A DNA stretch of 64,000 bases from positions 134,324-198,323 of the forward strand of contig DAOSDL010000004.1 of NCBI GenBank assembly GCA_035362335.1, read 5' to 3'. The notes beneath the pieces were generated by a model. It made no database searches, had not been told where the DNA came from, and saw only the letters and a list, made by a program, of their open reading frames with translations. Within the stretch, counting starts at the first letter, position 1; every line of letters begins with the position of its first letter. Below, in pieces: positions 27,982 through 37,500 of the stretch. Origin of the DNA: JAOSJT01 sp035362335. GTDB taxonomy: Bacteria; Bacteroidota; Ignavibacteria; SZUA-365. The position numbers were made by a program, and so were the translations under genes.

Positions 27982-28764
27982 GTGATTCCACACGACACCA
28001 TAATCGCCCGGAACGACAGCTACATCACCGCGCATCCACGCAACGGTTGCTGCGCGACGGCGCGATTCTACCTGCGGCTGCTCGGCATCGTTTTTTCATC
28101 GAGCAGCAGGGCCAAGCACGGTCGATATCACGACCGTGAGTGGGTGAATTCCAGCATCGATGTGCTCAACGCTCTCGAGGCCGCAGGCTGCCGTTTCGAG
28201 ATACGCGGCATGGATGTACTGCGCGCCATCGACGGCCCGGCGGTGTTCGTGGCCAATCACATGAGCACGCTTGAGACCTTCATCCTGCCCTCGCTCATCA
28301 ATCCGGTGCGCAAGGTGACCTTCGTGATCAAGCCCAGTTTGATGGAGTATCCCGTGTTCCGCCACGTGATGCGCTCACGCAATCCCATCGTGGTGTCCCG
28401 CGACAATCCCCGCCAGGACCTCGTCACCGTGATGGAGGAAGGAGCGCGGCGCATCGCCGAAGGCACCTCCATTATCCTCTTTCCTCAAACCACACGCACA
28501 GCGCGCTTCGATCCCGCCGCGTTCAATTCGCTCGGTGTGAAGCTCGCCCGCGCCAGTGGTGCCGTGGTGGTACCCATCGCGCTTAAAACCGACGCCTGGG
28601 ACAACGGCCGCATGTTCAAGGATTTCGGTCCCATTCATCCGGAACGCACGGTACACATTCAATTCGGACATCCCCTCCCGGTAACCGGCAACGGCCGCGA
28701 GCAACACGACGAAACGGTGCGCTTCATCAGCGAGCACCTCGCAGCCTGGTCGTCACCGGCCTGA
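27982..28764 (+). CDS. Lysophospholipid acyltransferase (PlsC-like) with unusual motifs
   Basis: A 260-residue acyltransferase of the PlsC/AGPAT fold. Motif I is NHMSTLE (His93-x4-Glu98) where the family usually has His-x4-Asp. The motif III position reads FPQTTRT (167-173) rather than FPEGTRS. The context around both (VFVANHM, SIILFP, SGAVVVPIALKTDAW) otherwise fits the family. The start is GTG 27982, with the strong SD GGAGGGG eight bases upstream. The presumed role is acyl transfer to lysophosphatidate or another lipid at the membrane; the substitutions make the exact reaction uncertain. Confidence 0.75.
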   Translation: MIPHDTIIARNDSYITAHPRNGCCATARFYLRLLGIVFSSSSRAKHGRYHDREWVNSSIDVLNALEAAGCRFEIRGMDVLRAIDGPAVFVANHMSTLETFILPSLINPVRKVTFVIKPSLMEYPVFRHVMRSRNPIVVSRDNPRQDLVTVMEEGARRIAEGTSIILFPQTTRTARFDPAAFNSLGVKLARASGAVVVPIALKTDAWDNGRMFKDFGPIHPERTVHIQFGHPLPVTGNGREQHDETVRFISEHLAAWSSPA

Positions 28765-28771
28765 AGTTCCG

Positions 28772-28802
28772 CGCACAGGACGGACTGTCGCACAGGACGG
28801 AC
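28772..28802. repeat. 14-bp direct repeat
   Basis: CGCACAGGACGGAC occurs at 28772-28785 and again at 28789-28802, just upstream of the next promoter. Confidence 0.7.
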
Positions 28803-28813
28803 CCCGGCGTGCA

Positions 28814-28843
28814 TTGCATCTCGTGCGGGGGCCGTCTATCTTG
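28814..28843 (+). promoter_or_regulatory. Promoter of the large envelope protein gene
   Basis: TTG (28814-28816), 20 bases, TATCTTG (28837-28843), the same spacing as at 39991, 47845, 58100 and 60844. The predicted transcript start is only a few bases before the GTG start, so the leader is very short or the true start is the GTG at 28873. Confidence 0.65.
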
Positions 28844-28854
28844 ACAATTTCCCA

Positions 28855-31800
28855 GTGAAATCGCGTAATCCCGTGCGTGTCCGTCCCCTTCTCACCGTAG
28901 TTCTGCTGCTCCTTCTCCTCGCGTCCGCTTCGCGCGCGCAGGAGCCGACGCGGCTGTGGCAGGAGCGGACGGAGACCTTCATCAGCTTCCCCCGCGACAC
29001 CGTGGCGCTCGCGCGGCAGTTTCTCGTGGACGACAGCGTGGACATCGTGATCACGCCCGAGTTGCGGCGTGGGGAGCGCGACCTGGTCGTGCTGCGCCGC
29101 GAGGGAGCGCTGTTGCTCACGCCCGCGTTTCGCGAACGCCTGGATTCGGCCCGCGCCACCATGCGAGTGCGCTACCGCGCCCTGCCCTTTCGCTTCGCAC
29201 CCGAATACAGCAAGCGCACGCTGGTGCAACGCTCGGACAGTGTGGCCGGAGGCGCGCTGCTCGTGGCCAGCACCTCGCAGCCACTGAGCATTGAAAGTAT
29301 TTTCGGCAGCGAATTGAACAAGAGCGGGTACATTGGCCGGGGATTCACGCTCGGCAGCAATCGCGACCTGAACATCAATTCCGGCTTCCGCCTGCAGCTC
29401 TCCGGACAATTGTCCGAGGACATCGCCATCACCGGCGCGCTCACCGACGAGAACACGCCCATACAGCCCGAGGGCAATACGCGCAGCATTCAGGAATTGG
29501 ACAAGGTGTTCATCAAGCTCAGCAGCCGTTCGCTGTCCGCCACGCTGGGCGACTTTTCCCTGATACACAACGACAGTGAATTCGGACGCTACAATCGGAA
29601 ACTCTCGGGCGTGCTGGGCGAGGGCGCGATACGCGAGGGTTCGGCGTCGCTGTCCTACGCTTCGCTCAAAGGCACCTGGCACAGCATGCAATTCAACGGA
29701 CTCGATGGCGTGCAGGGCCCGTACCGCCTCACGGGCCGCAACGGTGAATTACCCGTGCTGGTACTGGCGGGCACCGAGCGTGTTTATGTGGACGGTGTGG
29801 CCATGGTGCGCGGCGAAAACAACGACTATGTGATCGAGTATGCGAGTGGAGAAGTGTTTTTCACGCCGCGCCGGCTCATCACCTCCTACTCCCGCATCAC
29901 TGTCGACTACGAGTATGCCGAGCGGCAGTACACGCGCTCGATGGTCACCGCTTCGACCAAGGCCACACTGTTCGGCGATGCCCTCTCGGCGGGAGCGCGT
30001 TTCATCCGCGAGAGCGACGATGCGGACAATCCCATCGACCAGAGTTTCGACGACACCGATCGCGCGTTGCTGGCGGATGCCGGGGACGATGCCACGCTGG
30101 CCTCACGCCCCGGCGCGGTGTATGTGGGACTCGACACCGCGCGCGGCACAGGAGCGGGACTGTATGCGCGCATCGACACGTTGATCGGCGGCACGGATCG
30201 CGTCGTGTTTCGCTATCAGCCCGGCAGCGACAGCGCCACCTGGGCCGTGTCCTTCTCCTTCGTGGGCGCGGGGCGGGGAGATTATCGCAGGAAAAGCGTG
30301 GGCGTGTTCGAATTCGCCGGCGTGAACTCCGGAGATTACGCGCCGTTGCGTTTGCTGCCGCTGCCGCGCGCGCAGCAGTTGTTCAACGTGACCATGGCGC
30401 TGCGTCCACTGCGCGACCTCAGCATCGGCGGCGAAATCGCCGCGAGCAATCTCGACAGGAATCGCCTTTCGATGAAAGACGACGCCGACGACGCGGGACT
30501 GGCCGGCAATCTCACCGCGTCGTGGAGCAATGCTGCCACGCCGCTGGGAACCTTGGATGTGCGTGCACGCTATCGTGGCATGGCCGAACATTTCACCGCC
30601 ATCGACCGCATCAATGACATCGAATTCGCGCGGCGCTGGGACGCCGGTCAGAGTGCGAACAATGCCGAGCGTCTGGGAGAAGCGGAGGCGGTTCTGAGAA
30701 GCAGCGAGGCGCTGAGCTTCCGCCTGGGAAGTGGCAGCATCGCACGCGAAGGTTTTTCTTCGCAGCGCTTCGACGGCGGCATCGCGCTGGTCGATGCCGC
30801 GCGCGACAGTTCACTACCGAATGCGACATGGAATGTGGAGTACATCGACAGCGACAGACGCGACAGTGGAGTACGCGGACGCTGGCTGCGTCAGCTCGCA
30901 AACGCAGATTTCGCGATGGACTTCGGCACGCCGCGTTTGCGCGTGGAGCAGGAGCATAGGCGCAGCACCGTGGGCGACTCGCTACTGGCGGAGAGTCAGG
31001 CCTTTGTGGACATTCGACCGGGCGTACTGCTGCCGGACATCGCGGGTATGCAGTTCTCCGCGGACTTCGGCATGCGTATGGAAGATGCGGTGCTGAATGG
31101 CGCGCTGCGACGGCGCTCGGTGGACATACTGCAGCAGTACGGCTGGACCTTGCGAAGCTGGAGCGATCTCTCCGCATCGGCGACCATGACCGTACGCGAC
31201 AGGCGCTTCGAAAAGGACTTCGCCGCACGCGGTGAACAGGACGTGCAAACCATTCTCACGCGAGTGCAATCGCGCTATGCGCCCTTCAAGGGCGCGGTGA
31301 ATGCCGACGCGCTGTACGAAGTGTCCACCGAGCGCACCTCGCGCCTGGAACGCGTCTTCCTCAAGGTGCCCTATGGCCAGGGTGGGTATGTGTACGCCGG
31401 CGACCTCAACAACAACGGCGTGCAGGATGAGAACGAGTTCGAGCCCACACGCTACGAAGGCGAGTACGTGCAGGTGACCGTGCCCACGGCGGAGCTGTTC
31501 CCTGTCATCGATTTGAAAAGCAGCCTGCGGCTCCGCCTGCAGCCGGACCGCTATTTCGAGCGCGCGGGAGACGATGTGCTGGTAAACGTTCTGCGCGCAC
31601 TCTCTTCAGAGAGCTTCCTCCGCATCGACGAGAAAAGCAGTCTCGAAAGCACATCGGATATTTATCTCCTGCATCTCTCCCGTTTCCTCAACGACAGCAC
31701 CACCATCCGCGGTTTTCAGAATCTGCGTCAGGATTTCTTCCTCTTCGAGCGGGCGAGTGATTTTTCCCTGCGTCTGCGCTTCGACGAACGCCTCGGAGCG

Positions 31801-32355
31801 AGCCAATTCGCCCTGCTCTCCGAGCGCAGTTATCGGCGCGAGCGCTCGCTGCGCGTCAAGACACAGCTCGTACGCGAGATCGGTCTGCAGACGGATTTCG
31901 TCGCGCTGGACGATGCCGTGCGATCAACGGACGGTGGCACGCGCGCGCGCGACATTTCCTCCACCGAATGGATCGCGGATCTGAGTTACCGGCCCTGGCA
32001 GGAACTGGAAATCGGCTTCGTGCTCACCTCGCGTACGGCAACGGACCGCAATCCCGCCGTCGCGGTGGAAGCGAACATTTCCTCGCTGGCGTTGCGCAGT
32101 GTGGCGAGTTTCGACGGACCCGGTCGCTTGCGCGTGGAGTTGGAGCGCAGTGATGTGGGTTTTTCCACGGAGGTCGAACGTTACGCGTACGAACTGACGG
32201 ACGGACGCGCGGAGGGGCAGAGTTGGATTTGGCGGGTGAATCTGGATTACCGTCTGACCAGCTTTATGCAGGCGACGATATCGTATCTCGGGCGGAGCGA
32301 GGCCGAGCGCGACGTGGTGCACAACGCGCGTGCCGAGGTGAAGGCGTTTTTCTGA
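28855..32355 (+). CDS. Large beta-rich outer-membrane or surface protein of unknown function
   Basis: A 1166-residue exported protein. A signal peptide covers about residues 1-29 (PLLTVVLLLLLLASASRA). After a short N-terminal domain comes GSNRDLNINSGFRLQLSGQL followed by ALTDENTPIQPEGNTRSIQE, then a segment NNDYVIEYASGEVFFTPRR and a long run of alternating strands with Arg/Asp/Ser turns up to a C-terminal Phe. This is the pattern of a large beta-barrel or beta-sandwich envelope protein. I recall similar unassigned proteins in Ignavibacteria-like genomes but cannot name a family. The start may be GTG 28855 or GTG 28873. It is monocistronic with its own promoter. Confidence 0.7.
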   Translation: MKSRNPVRVRPLLTVVLLLLLLASASRAQEPTRLWQERTETFISFPRDTVALARQFLVDDSVDIVITPELRRGERDLVVLRREGALLLTPAFRERLDSARATMRVRYRALPFRFAPEYSKRTLVQRSDSVAGGALLVASTSQPLSIESIFGSELNKSGYIGRGFTLGSNRDLNINSGFRLQLSGQLSEDIAITGALTDENTPIQPEGNTRSIQELDKVFIKLSSRSLSATLGDFSLIHNDSEFGRYNRKLSGVLGEGAIREGSASLSYASLKGTWHSMQFNGLDGVQGPYRLTGRNGELPVLVLAGTERVYVDGVAMVRGENNDYVIEYASGEVFFTPRRLITSYSRITVDYEYAERQYTRSMVTASTKATLFGDALSAGARFIRESDDADNPIDQSFDDTDRALLADAGDDATLASRPGAVYVGLDTARGTGAGLYARIDTLIGGTDRVVFRYQPGSDSATWAVSFSFVGAGRGDYRRKSVGVFEFAGVNSGDYAPLRLLPLPRAQQLFNVTMALRPLRDLSIGGEIAASNLDRNRLSMKDDADDAGLAGNLTASWSNAATPLGTLDVRARYRGMAEHFTAIDRINDIEFARRWDAGQSANNAERLGEAEAVLRSSEALSFRLGSGSIAREGFSSQRFDGGIALVDAARDSSLPNATWNVEYIDSDRRDSGVRGRWLRQLANADFAMDFGTPRLRVEQEHRRSTVGDSLLAESQAFVDIRPGVLLPDIAGMQFSADFGMRMEDAVLNGALRRRSVDILQQYGWTLRSWSDLSASATMTVRDRRFEKDFAARGEQDVQTILTRVQSRYAPFKGAVNADALYEVSTERTSRLERVFLKVPYGQGGYVYAGDLNNNGVQDENEFEPTRYEGEYVQVTVPTAELFPVIDLKSSLRLRLQPDRYFERAGDDVLVNVLRALSSESFLRIDEKSSLESTSDIYLLHLSRFLNDSTTIRGFQNLRQDFFLFERASDFSLRLRFDERLGASQFALLSERSYRRERSLRVKTQLVREIGLQTDFVALDDAVRSTDGGTRARDISSTEWIADLSYRPWQELEIGFVLTSRTATDRNPAVAVEANISSLALRSVASFDGPGRLRVELERSDVGFSTEVERYAYELTDGRAEGQSWIWRVNLDYRLTSFMQATISYLGRSEAERDVVHNARAEVKAFF

Positions 32356-32406
32356 GAGCGTCTTGTCGCCCCCGCGTCGCCTTCACCCCGGCACGTTGCG
32401 GTGATG

Positions 32407-33555
32407 TTACACCACCCAGAGTCCGTCGCGCATGATCGTTTCCTCGCGGCCGTCGGCGTAGGTCAGCGTGGCTTCATGCACGACCACATCGGGTTGCAGC
32501 GAGGGTACGTACACGCGATCGATGTGGATGACGTTTTTCGGATCGTTGAAGGACGCGGGTGAGACAATGCCGCCGAAATGCTCGCTGCGGCCGAAGGCCA
32601 CGTGCATGCCGAGCTTTTCATCCATGAGCAAACTCCCCACAGCGGTGCAGCCGAATTCACCGAGCACGCCATGGCCGAGTTCGGCGATGTTGCCGTAGGC
32701 GGGTTCGGCAGTGAGCTTCGCGCGTTCGCCTGTGCTGGCTTCACCGTCGGTGAGCACCTCGATCGCACGATTGCCTTCCACGCGGTACACGACAATTTCC
32801 TCGCCGAATTGCACCGGAAGTTCCCCGCGCGTGCGGCTGGGATCGCCTTCGATCTCGCCTTCGTAGGGCACGATGTAGGTTTCGCCCGACGGAAGATTTC
32901 CGACAATCATATCCTCATGAAACATGCCGCTGCTCGGTGTGGCCGTGCGATGGCGCAGGTCGCAGTCCAGCACATACACTGCGCCGCGTGCGTGAAACAC
33001 CAGACGTTCGGCAACGGCCTCGTCGAGCCGCACTTTCAGGTTCATGATGCGCTCGTGCACCTTGCCATAGTCCAGGCTGAGCGAGGGCAGCATGTCGAGT
33101 TGAAAACCCGGCATGGTGGTGCCGCGGAAATTGTACTGCTTCGCGAGCATTTTGCAGGGCGCCGTGGCCGAGAATTCCGTGGGTGCGATGATCAGGTCGG
33201 TGTCGGTCAACACCTCCGCCAGCGGCACCGGCAGTCCCTCGGCGAGGAGGATGTCGCGCGTGAGCCCGGCCGGATTGCCTCCCCAGTGGTACAGCGTGTC
33301 GGGAAGGTTGTTGTTGTTGCTGCCCACATTCGGGTAGTAGTAAATTTCCAGACGATCGAGTCCGAGATCATGTTTGAAGGCGATGGAACGCATCCACCAG
33401 TTGTAAGCCATCACGCGGCGGTCGCGCCAGTGCTGATCGTCGGACACGTGCTCGTCGGGCACATCCACGATGATGGTGAGCACATGGTCCGTGGGACGCG
33501 GTTTGAAAACGGTGAGGAAAAGCTGTTTCAGTTCTTCGGTGCCGAGTTCGGTCAT
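32407..33555 (-). CDS. M29-like aminopeptidase family protein
   Basis: A 382-residue protein resembling the M29 (AmpS/aminopeptidase T) metallopeptidases. The characteristic C-terminal half is present: GNLPSGETYIVPYEGEIEG with the first metal Glu, then ELGHGVLGEFG, and MDEKLGMHVAFGRSEHFGG followed by VIHIDRVY, which supply the Glu, His, Tyr, His and Asp of the two-metal site. The N-terminal half is more divergent than usual. It should cleave N-terminal residues from peptides in the cytosol. ATG 33555 is preferred; ATG 33582 adds nine residues. Confidence 0.78.
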   Translation of the reverse strand: MTELGTEELKQLFLTVFKPRPTDHVLTIIVDVPDEHVSDDQHWRDRRVMAYNWWMRSIAFKHDLGLDRLEIYYYPNVGSNNNNLPDTLYHWGGNPAGLTRDILLAEGLPVPLAEVLTDTDLIIAPTEFSATAPCKMLAKQYNFRGTTMPGFQLDMLPSLSLDYGKVHERIMNLKVRLDEAVAERLVFHARGAVYVLDCDLRHRTATPSSGMFHEDMIVGNLPSGETYIVPYEGEIEGDPSRTRGELPVQFGEEIVVYRVEGNRAIEVLTDGEASTGERAKLTAEPAYGNIAELGHGVLGEFGCTAVGSLLMDEKLGMHVAFGRSEHFGGIVSPASFNDPKNVIHIDRVYVPSLQPDVVVHEATLTYADGREETIMRDGLWVV

Positions 33556-33742
33556 AGCGAATCCGTGATCGAAATGGGACATTCCATAGAATACGAGATG
33601 CGCGGCTCAGAGAAAAGGAAAATCGTTCTATTCGTCACCTCGCTGGTCCGATCCTGGCGCGATGGCGATTCTCAAGATGTATCAGTGTTGGAGCGCAGGA
33701 AACGACATTCGCATCGCATGCGGCTTCACTGCGAACCTGGTC

Positions 33743-34123
33743 TCAGCGACTCATGCCCATCCACATCCCTCCCAGATACGGGATGAGCCAGAACAGCCAG
33801 ACCAGAACGCTGTAGCGGTGGAAACTGCCGCGCAGCGGACTGTCGCCGGCGCGCACCACGCGCGTGGCCCAAAGCGCATGCGCGAGCATCAGCCAGAGCG
33901 CAAGTTGCCCGGTAAAGGTGTGCGGCGCGGTGATGTCGAAGGGACCCTCGGCGATGCGATGCATGGCCAGCGTGCCGAGCACGTCGCAGGCAAAACCCAG
34001 CCAGAACATGCGCACATGCCAGGTCTTCAAATAACGCGCGATACGCTCGGCCCAGACGCCGATAGAATAGAACAGCAAGGCCAACGTGATCAAAGTTGCG
34101 GAAAGCGCCACGGTGATGTGCAT
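33743..34123 (-). CDS. Conserved small membrane protein (TIGR03987-like)
   Basis: A 126-residue protein with four hydrophobic helices and the conserved patches WHVRMFWLGFACDVLGT and FTGQLALWLMLAHALWA, ending in WLIPYLGGMWMGM. It matches my recollection of the TIGR03987 family of uncharacterised membrane proteins. It starts 12 bases after the lipoprotein gene stop, so the two are probably cotranscribed. The function is unknown. Confidence 0.7.
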   Translation of the reverse strand: MHITVALSATLITLALLFYSIGVWAERIARYLKTWHVRMFWLGFACDVLGTLAMHRIAEGPFDITAPHTFTGQLALWLMLAHALWATRVVRAGDSPLRGSFHRYSVLVWLFWLIPYLGGMWMGMSR

Positions 34124-34135
34124 GGGTGCAAGCTC

Positions 34136-34531
34136 CTAGCGCAACTCGCGCCAATATCCCTGAGGGCCAACGAGCAACAGCGAAGGCGACGACAGGAGGC
34201 TGTCCGCGAGAGCAAAGGAGTGCGGCCCGTAAAAAAACATCTCACAATCCTGATCCGGTGTATGCTTGTACAACCATATCCTCATGCGGCCAGCAGCCTC
34301 GCGCCGCGCCTCGAGGGAGAATTCGTGGCGAGCGGTACAACCGCTGTAGGCCACCGTCACCTGAAGCGTATCGCCCACGATGCGCGCAATCTCGTCCCTC
34401 TCGTCGACGATGTAGCTGTACCCGAATTCATCTTTCGACGGCACGGGATCGTCCTCGCAGGAGGCGAGCGGCAGAACGCAGCACGCGATCAGCAACAGGG
34501 CGACGAGGCGCGAGACCTCCGTCCCTCGCAT
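34136..34531 (-). CDS. Small lipoprotein of unknown function
   Basis: A 131-residue lipoprotein: MRGTEVSRLVALLLIACCVLPLASC with lipobox LASC (Cys25). The mature part has two more Cys (YSGCTARHEF, DQDCEMFFYG) that could form a disulfide, and is beta-rich. ATG 34531 is chosen because it puts the signal at the N-terminus; an ORF start at 34612 would not. I do not recognise the family. Confidence 0.65.
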   Translation of the reverse strand: MRGTEVSRLVALLLIACCVLPLASCEDDPVPSKDEFGYSYIVDERDEIARIVGDTLQVTVAYSGCTARHEFSLEARREAAGRMRIWLYKHTPDQDCEMFFYGPHSFALADSLLSSPSLLLVGPQGYWRELR

Positions 34532-34810
34532 GATCGCGCGGGCCACGTGTCGACCAAGCCGTGCATGCGGACAATCACGGAGAAGCAGCCGCTGAACAAT
34601 GTGGGATTCCATGCGTGTAGTCCTTCTTCGCTCGGTGAAAACGCCATGAGTTGGGAATGGAATATACGTACTAGCGGAACATCGTCAAGCCGGCGCTCCG
34701 CAGTGCCCGGTTTTCGTGAGCTCGCTGCGGCGAGGTGACGAAGCGAAGAATTAGGCCATCTTGTCTGAAAATAGTCTCGCCGCCTGCATCATGCTTTTCT
34801 GCGCGGTGAT

Positions 34811-34845
34811 GAGTTGAGTAAAGAGTGAAGGGTAAAGCGTAAAGT
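34811..34845. repeat. Degenerate GAGTAAAG/GTGAAGG short repeats
   Basis: GAGTTGAGTAAAGAGTGAAG followed by GGTAAAGCGTAAAG is made of near-repeats of 7-8 bases. The 34532-35124 gap holds this element, the ATCTGTG repeats at 34987-35030 and no supportable gene. Confidence 0.6.
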
Positions 34846-34986
34846 TTGACGGTAGCCGCAGGAGCCAATCCGCACCCCTGCCGTCCCCGCAGGCGATGTA
34901 CACCGATTCGCATCGCCGCTGTCAGCGGGCGCTGGATGGCTTCATCTGCGACGATTCGCTCGGCACCTCGCCGATTTCCACGATCC

Positions 34987-35030
34987 ATCTGTGCTAATCT
35001 GTGTATAATCTGTGAAATCCGTGGTTTTAA
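34987..35030. repeat. ATCTGTG-type degenerate short tandem repeat
   Basis: ATCTGTGCTA, ATCTGTGTATA, ATCTGTGAA and ATCCGTGG follow one another. Text of this kind is dispersed in many environmental bacterial genomes; its origin and role are unknown. Confidence 0.75.
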
Positions 35031-35124
35031 AACCGTGTCGAATCTGAATAATCCAATCACCGCACCATTTTCATCCTCCCGGGAGCCACGAAGAAACTTG
35101 TAAGACTGTGGCGCATCATGTTCA

Positions 35125-35155
35125 CAAAAAAAATTGCACGGCCGGGGCCGTGCAA
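35125..35155 (-). terminator. Terminator of the ferritin gene
   Basis: Read on the minus strand, a GC-rich stem (TTGCACGGCC and its complement, 35134-35155) is followed by a run of T (the A run at 35125-35133 on the plus strand). Confidence 0.88.
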
Positions 35156-35197
35156 TGTCATGAAGATCAAGCGTTGGAGCGACGAGGCGCTGTGCGA

Positions 35198-35704
35198 TCA
35201 GGCCTGAGCCGGAGCCACTGCCATTTTGCCGAGTTCGCGATCGATCAGATACAGACCGCGACCGTCGTAGGCCACGAGTTTGATCTTGTCGAGCACAGAC
35301 GAGAACAGGCTCTCTTCTTCATGCTGCTCGCCCACGTACCATTGGAGGAAGTGCAACGTGGAATAGTCCTTCTCCTCGTAGGCGAGCGCAACGAGTTCGT
35401 TGATCTTGCTGGTGACGAAGCGCTCGTGCTCGAGAATTTGCGTGAACATGGCCTCGAGAGACTCGTAGTCTGCCTTGGGCTTTTCCATGGCGCTGAGCAA
35501 TGCGAGTGCGCCGGTTTCCTCGAGATAGGTGAACAGCTTCATCATGTGCATGCGCTCTTCTTCGGCGTGGGCTTTGAGAAACGCGCTCGATCCCTCGAAT
35601 CCCTTGAACGCGCACCAGGCGGACATCTGCAGATAGAGATTGGACGATTCGAATTCAATGGTGACCTGCTCATTGAGCTTGTTGATCATGTTCGTACTCA
35701 GCAT
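35198..35704 (-). CDS. ftnA: Ferritin (non-heme, FtnA type)
   Basis: A 168-residue iron-storage protein that forms a 24-mer shell. The ferroxidase ligands are visible: Glu17 in TIEFESSNLYLQMSAW, Glu50 and His53 in AEEERMHMMK, and the later Glu/Gln in GEQHEEE. The length and the C-terminal helix fit bacterial FtnA. ATG 35704 has the SD GGAG; the codons open upstream are intergenic. It has its own terminator. It lies downstream of proS on the same strand. Confidence 0.95.
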   Translation of the reverse strand: MLSTNMINKLNEQVTIEFESSNLYLQMSAWCAFKGFEGSSAFLKAHAEEERMHMMKLFTYLEETGALALLSAMEKPKADYESLEAMFTQILEHERFVTSKINELVALAYEEKDYSTLHFLQWYVGEQHEEESLFSSVLDKIKLVAYDGRGLYLIDRELGKMAVAPAQA

Positions 35705-35787
35705 CGAAGGCTCCTGTATCAAATGTGTGAAATGATGAAATTCAGCCGTTGGGATAACACCTTCACCCGTCGATTGGTTCAGGACTG

Positions 35788-37500
35788 TCAGGATTGCGCG
35801 AGTTGTTCGAGCAATTCCTTGCACGCCGCGAGAGCTTCGCCCACGGGCAGCACGCGACGTTCGCCCGTCTGCCGCACCTTGATCTCGACGTTTCCGTCGG
35901 CCAGATGCTTTTCGCCCACGATCACATTGATGGGCATGCCGAGCAGATCGGCGTCTTTGAACTTGAAGCCTGGACTCACGCCCGCGCGATCGTCGAACAG
36001 CACGTCGTAGCCCGCCGCCTGCAACGCGTCGTACAGCGCGGTGGCCTGTTCGCGCACGATGTCGCTTTCCATCTTCACGCCGGTGATGTGGATGTGGAAA
36101 GGCGCGATGCTGGGATGCCAGCAGATGCCGTCCTTGTCGTGGCGCTGCTCGATGTGGCAGGCCACGATGCGCTCGACACCGATGCCGTAGCTGCCCATGA
36201 TAATCGGATGCTCCTGTCCCTGATCATCGAGGAAGGTGGCGTGTAGGGCTTCGCTGTACTTGGTGCCGAGTTTGAAAATGTGCCCCACTTCGATGGCCTT
36301 TTTCACGCTCAGGGGCAAGCCCTTCACGGGATCGGGCTCGCCTTCCACCACCGTGCGAAGATCGTAATACGCGGAGATGTTGGCGTCTCGATCCAGATCG
36401 ATGTTGCGATAGTGGAAACCGTTCTCATTGGCGCCGCTCACCATGCCGTTCGCATGGGCGATGCGCAAATCGGCGATTTGCGGCAGCGCGCTTTTCAGAT
36501 TGATGGGTCCGATGGAACCGCTGTCCGCGCCGGTCAGCGCCGCGAGTTCCACATCGTGCGCGGGACGAATGGTGTTGGCCTTGAGCGCGGTCTGCAGCTT
36601 CGCTTCGTTGAGCTGATCGTTGCCGCACATGAAAATCAGCCAGGGTTGCTCGTCGGCGAAATACACCAGGGATTTGGCGCAGCGCTGCTCGGGAATACCG
36701 AATTGCTCGACGAGATCGTCGATGGACTTGGCGTTGGGCGTGGCGAATTTCTCGGCGGCAGGATTTTCGGCAAGGCGGTCGACGGCGGGTATGCCGGACG
36801 ACGCCACCTCGATGTTCGCCGCGTAGCCGCTTTCGAGATTGAAGGCGCAGAGATCCTCGCCCGCGTCGGATTCCACCATGAACTCCTGCGAACCACTGCC
36901 GCCCATGGCGCCGCTGGATGCACCGACGACGAAGAATTTCAACCCGCAGCGCGAGTAGATGCGGCAGTAGGCCTCGTAATGCTTGCGGTAACTTTCGTCG
37001 AGACCTTCCCAGGAATTGTCGAGCGAGTACGCATCCTTCATCAGGAACTGGCGGCTGCGGATCACGCCCGATTTGGGACGCGGTTCGTTGCGGAATTTTG
37101 TCTGAATCTGATACCAGATCTGCGGCATGTCTCGATACGAATGCACGAAGGCCTGCGCGATGCTGGTGATGATTTCCTCATGCGTGGGCGCAAGCACGAG
37201 GTCGCGGTTCTTGATGTGAAACATCGTATCGCCGAAGGCCTCGACGCGGTTGGTCTGCTCCCAGATTTCCTTGGGATTCAGCGCCGGCAAATGCATCTCC
37301 ATGCCGCCAATGGCATCCATCTCCTCGCGGATGATGGTCATCACCTTTTTCCACACGCGGTAGCCGAGCGGCAGCAGCGAGTAAATGCCGGCGGAAAGGC
37401 CGCGGATCATACCCGCGCGCAGCATGAGTTGATGACTGGGAATAACCGCCTCGGAGGGCACTTCCTTGAGTGTGGGAATGAAGTAGTTGGTCAGACGCAT
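35788..37500 (-). CDS. proS: Prolyl-tRNA synthetase (bacterial type with editing domain)
   Basis: A 570-residue class II aminoacyl-tRNA synthetase. Motif 2 is in FRNEPRPKSGVIRSRQFLMK and motif 3 in GSYGIGVERIV. Between them, about residues 225-400, lies the YbaK-like INS editing domain (QRCAKSLVYFADEQPWLIFM, then NLKSALPQIADLRIAHANGM). The C-terminal anticodon-binding domain ends near KELLEQLAQS. The start is ATG 37500. The length is as in E. coli. Confidence 0.97.
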   Translation of the reverse strand: MRLTNYFIPTLKEVPSEAVIPSHQLMLRAGMIRGLSAGIYSLLPLGYRVWKKVMTIIREEMDAIGGMEMHLPALNPKEIWEQTNRVEAFGDTMFHIKNRDLVLAPTHEEIITSIAQAFVHSYRDMPQIWYQIQTKFRNEPRPKSGVIRSRQFLMKDAYSLDNSWEGLDESYRKHYEAYCRIYSRCGLKFFVVGASSGAMGGSGSQEFMVESDAGEDLCAFNLESGYAANIEVASSGIPAVDRLAENPAAEKFATPNAKSIDDLVEQFGIPEQRCAKSLVYFADEQPWLIFMCGNDQLNEAKLQTALKANTIRPAHDVELAALTGADSGSIGPINLKSALPQIADLRIAHANGMVSGANENGFHYRNIDLDRDANISAYYDLRTVVEGEPDPVKGLPLSVKKAIEVGHIFKLGTKYSEALHATFLDDQGQEHPIIMGSYGIGVERIVACHIEQRHDKDGICWHPSIAPFHIHITGVKMESDIVREQATALYDALQAAGYDVLFDDRAGVSPGFKFKDADLLGMPINVIVGEKHLADGNVEIKVRQTGERRVLPVGEALAACKELLEQLAQS

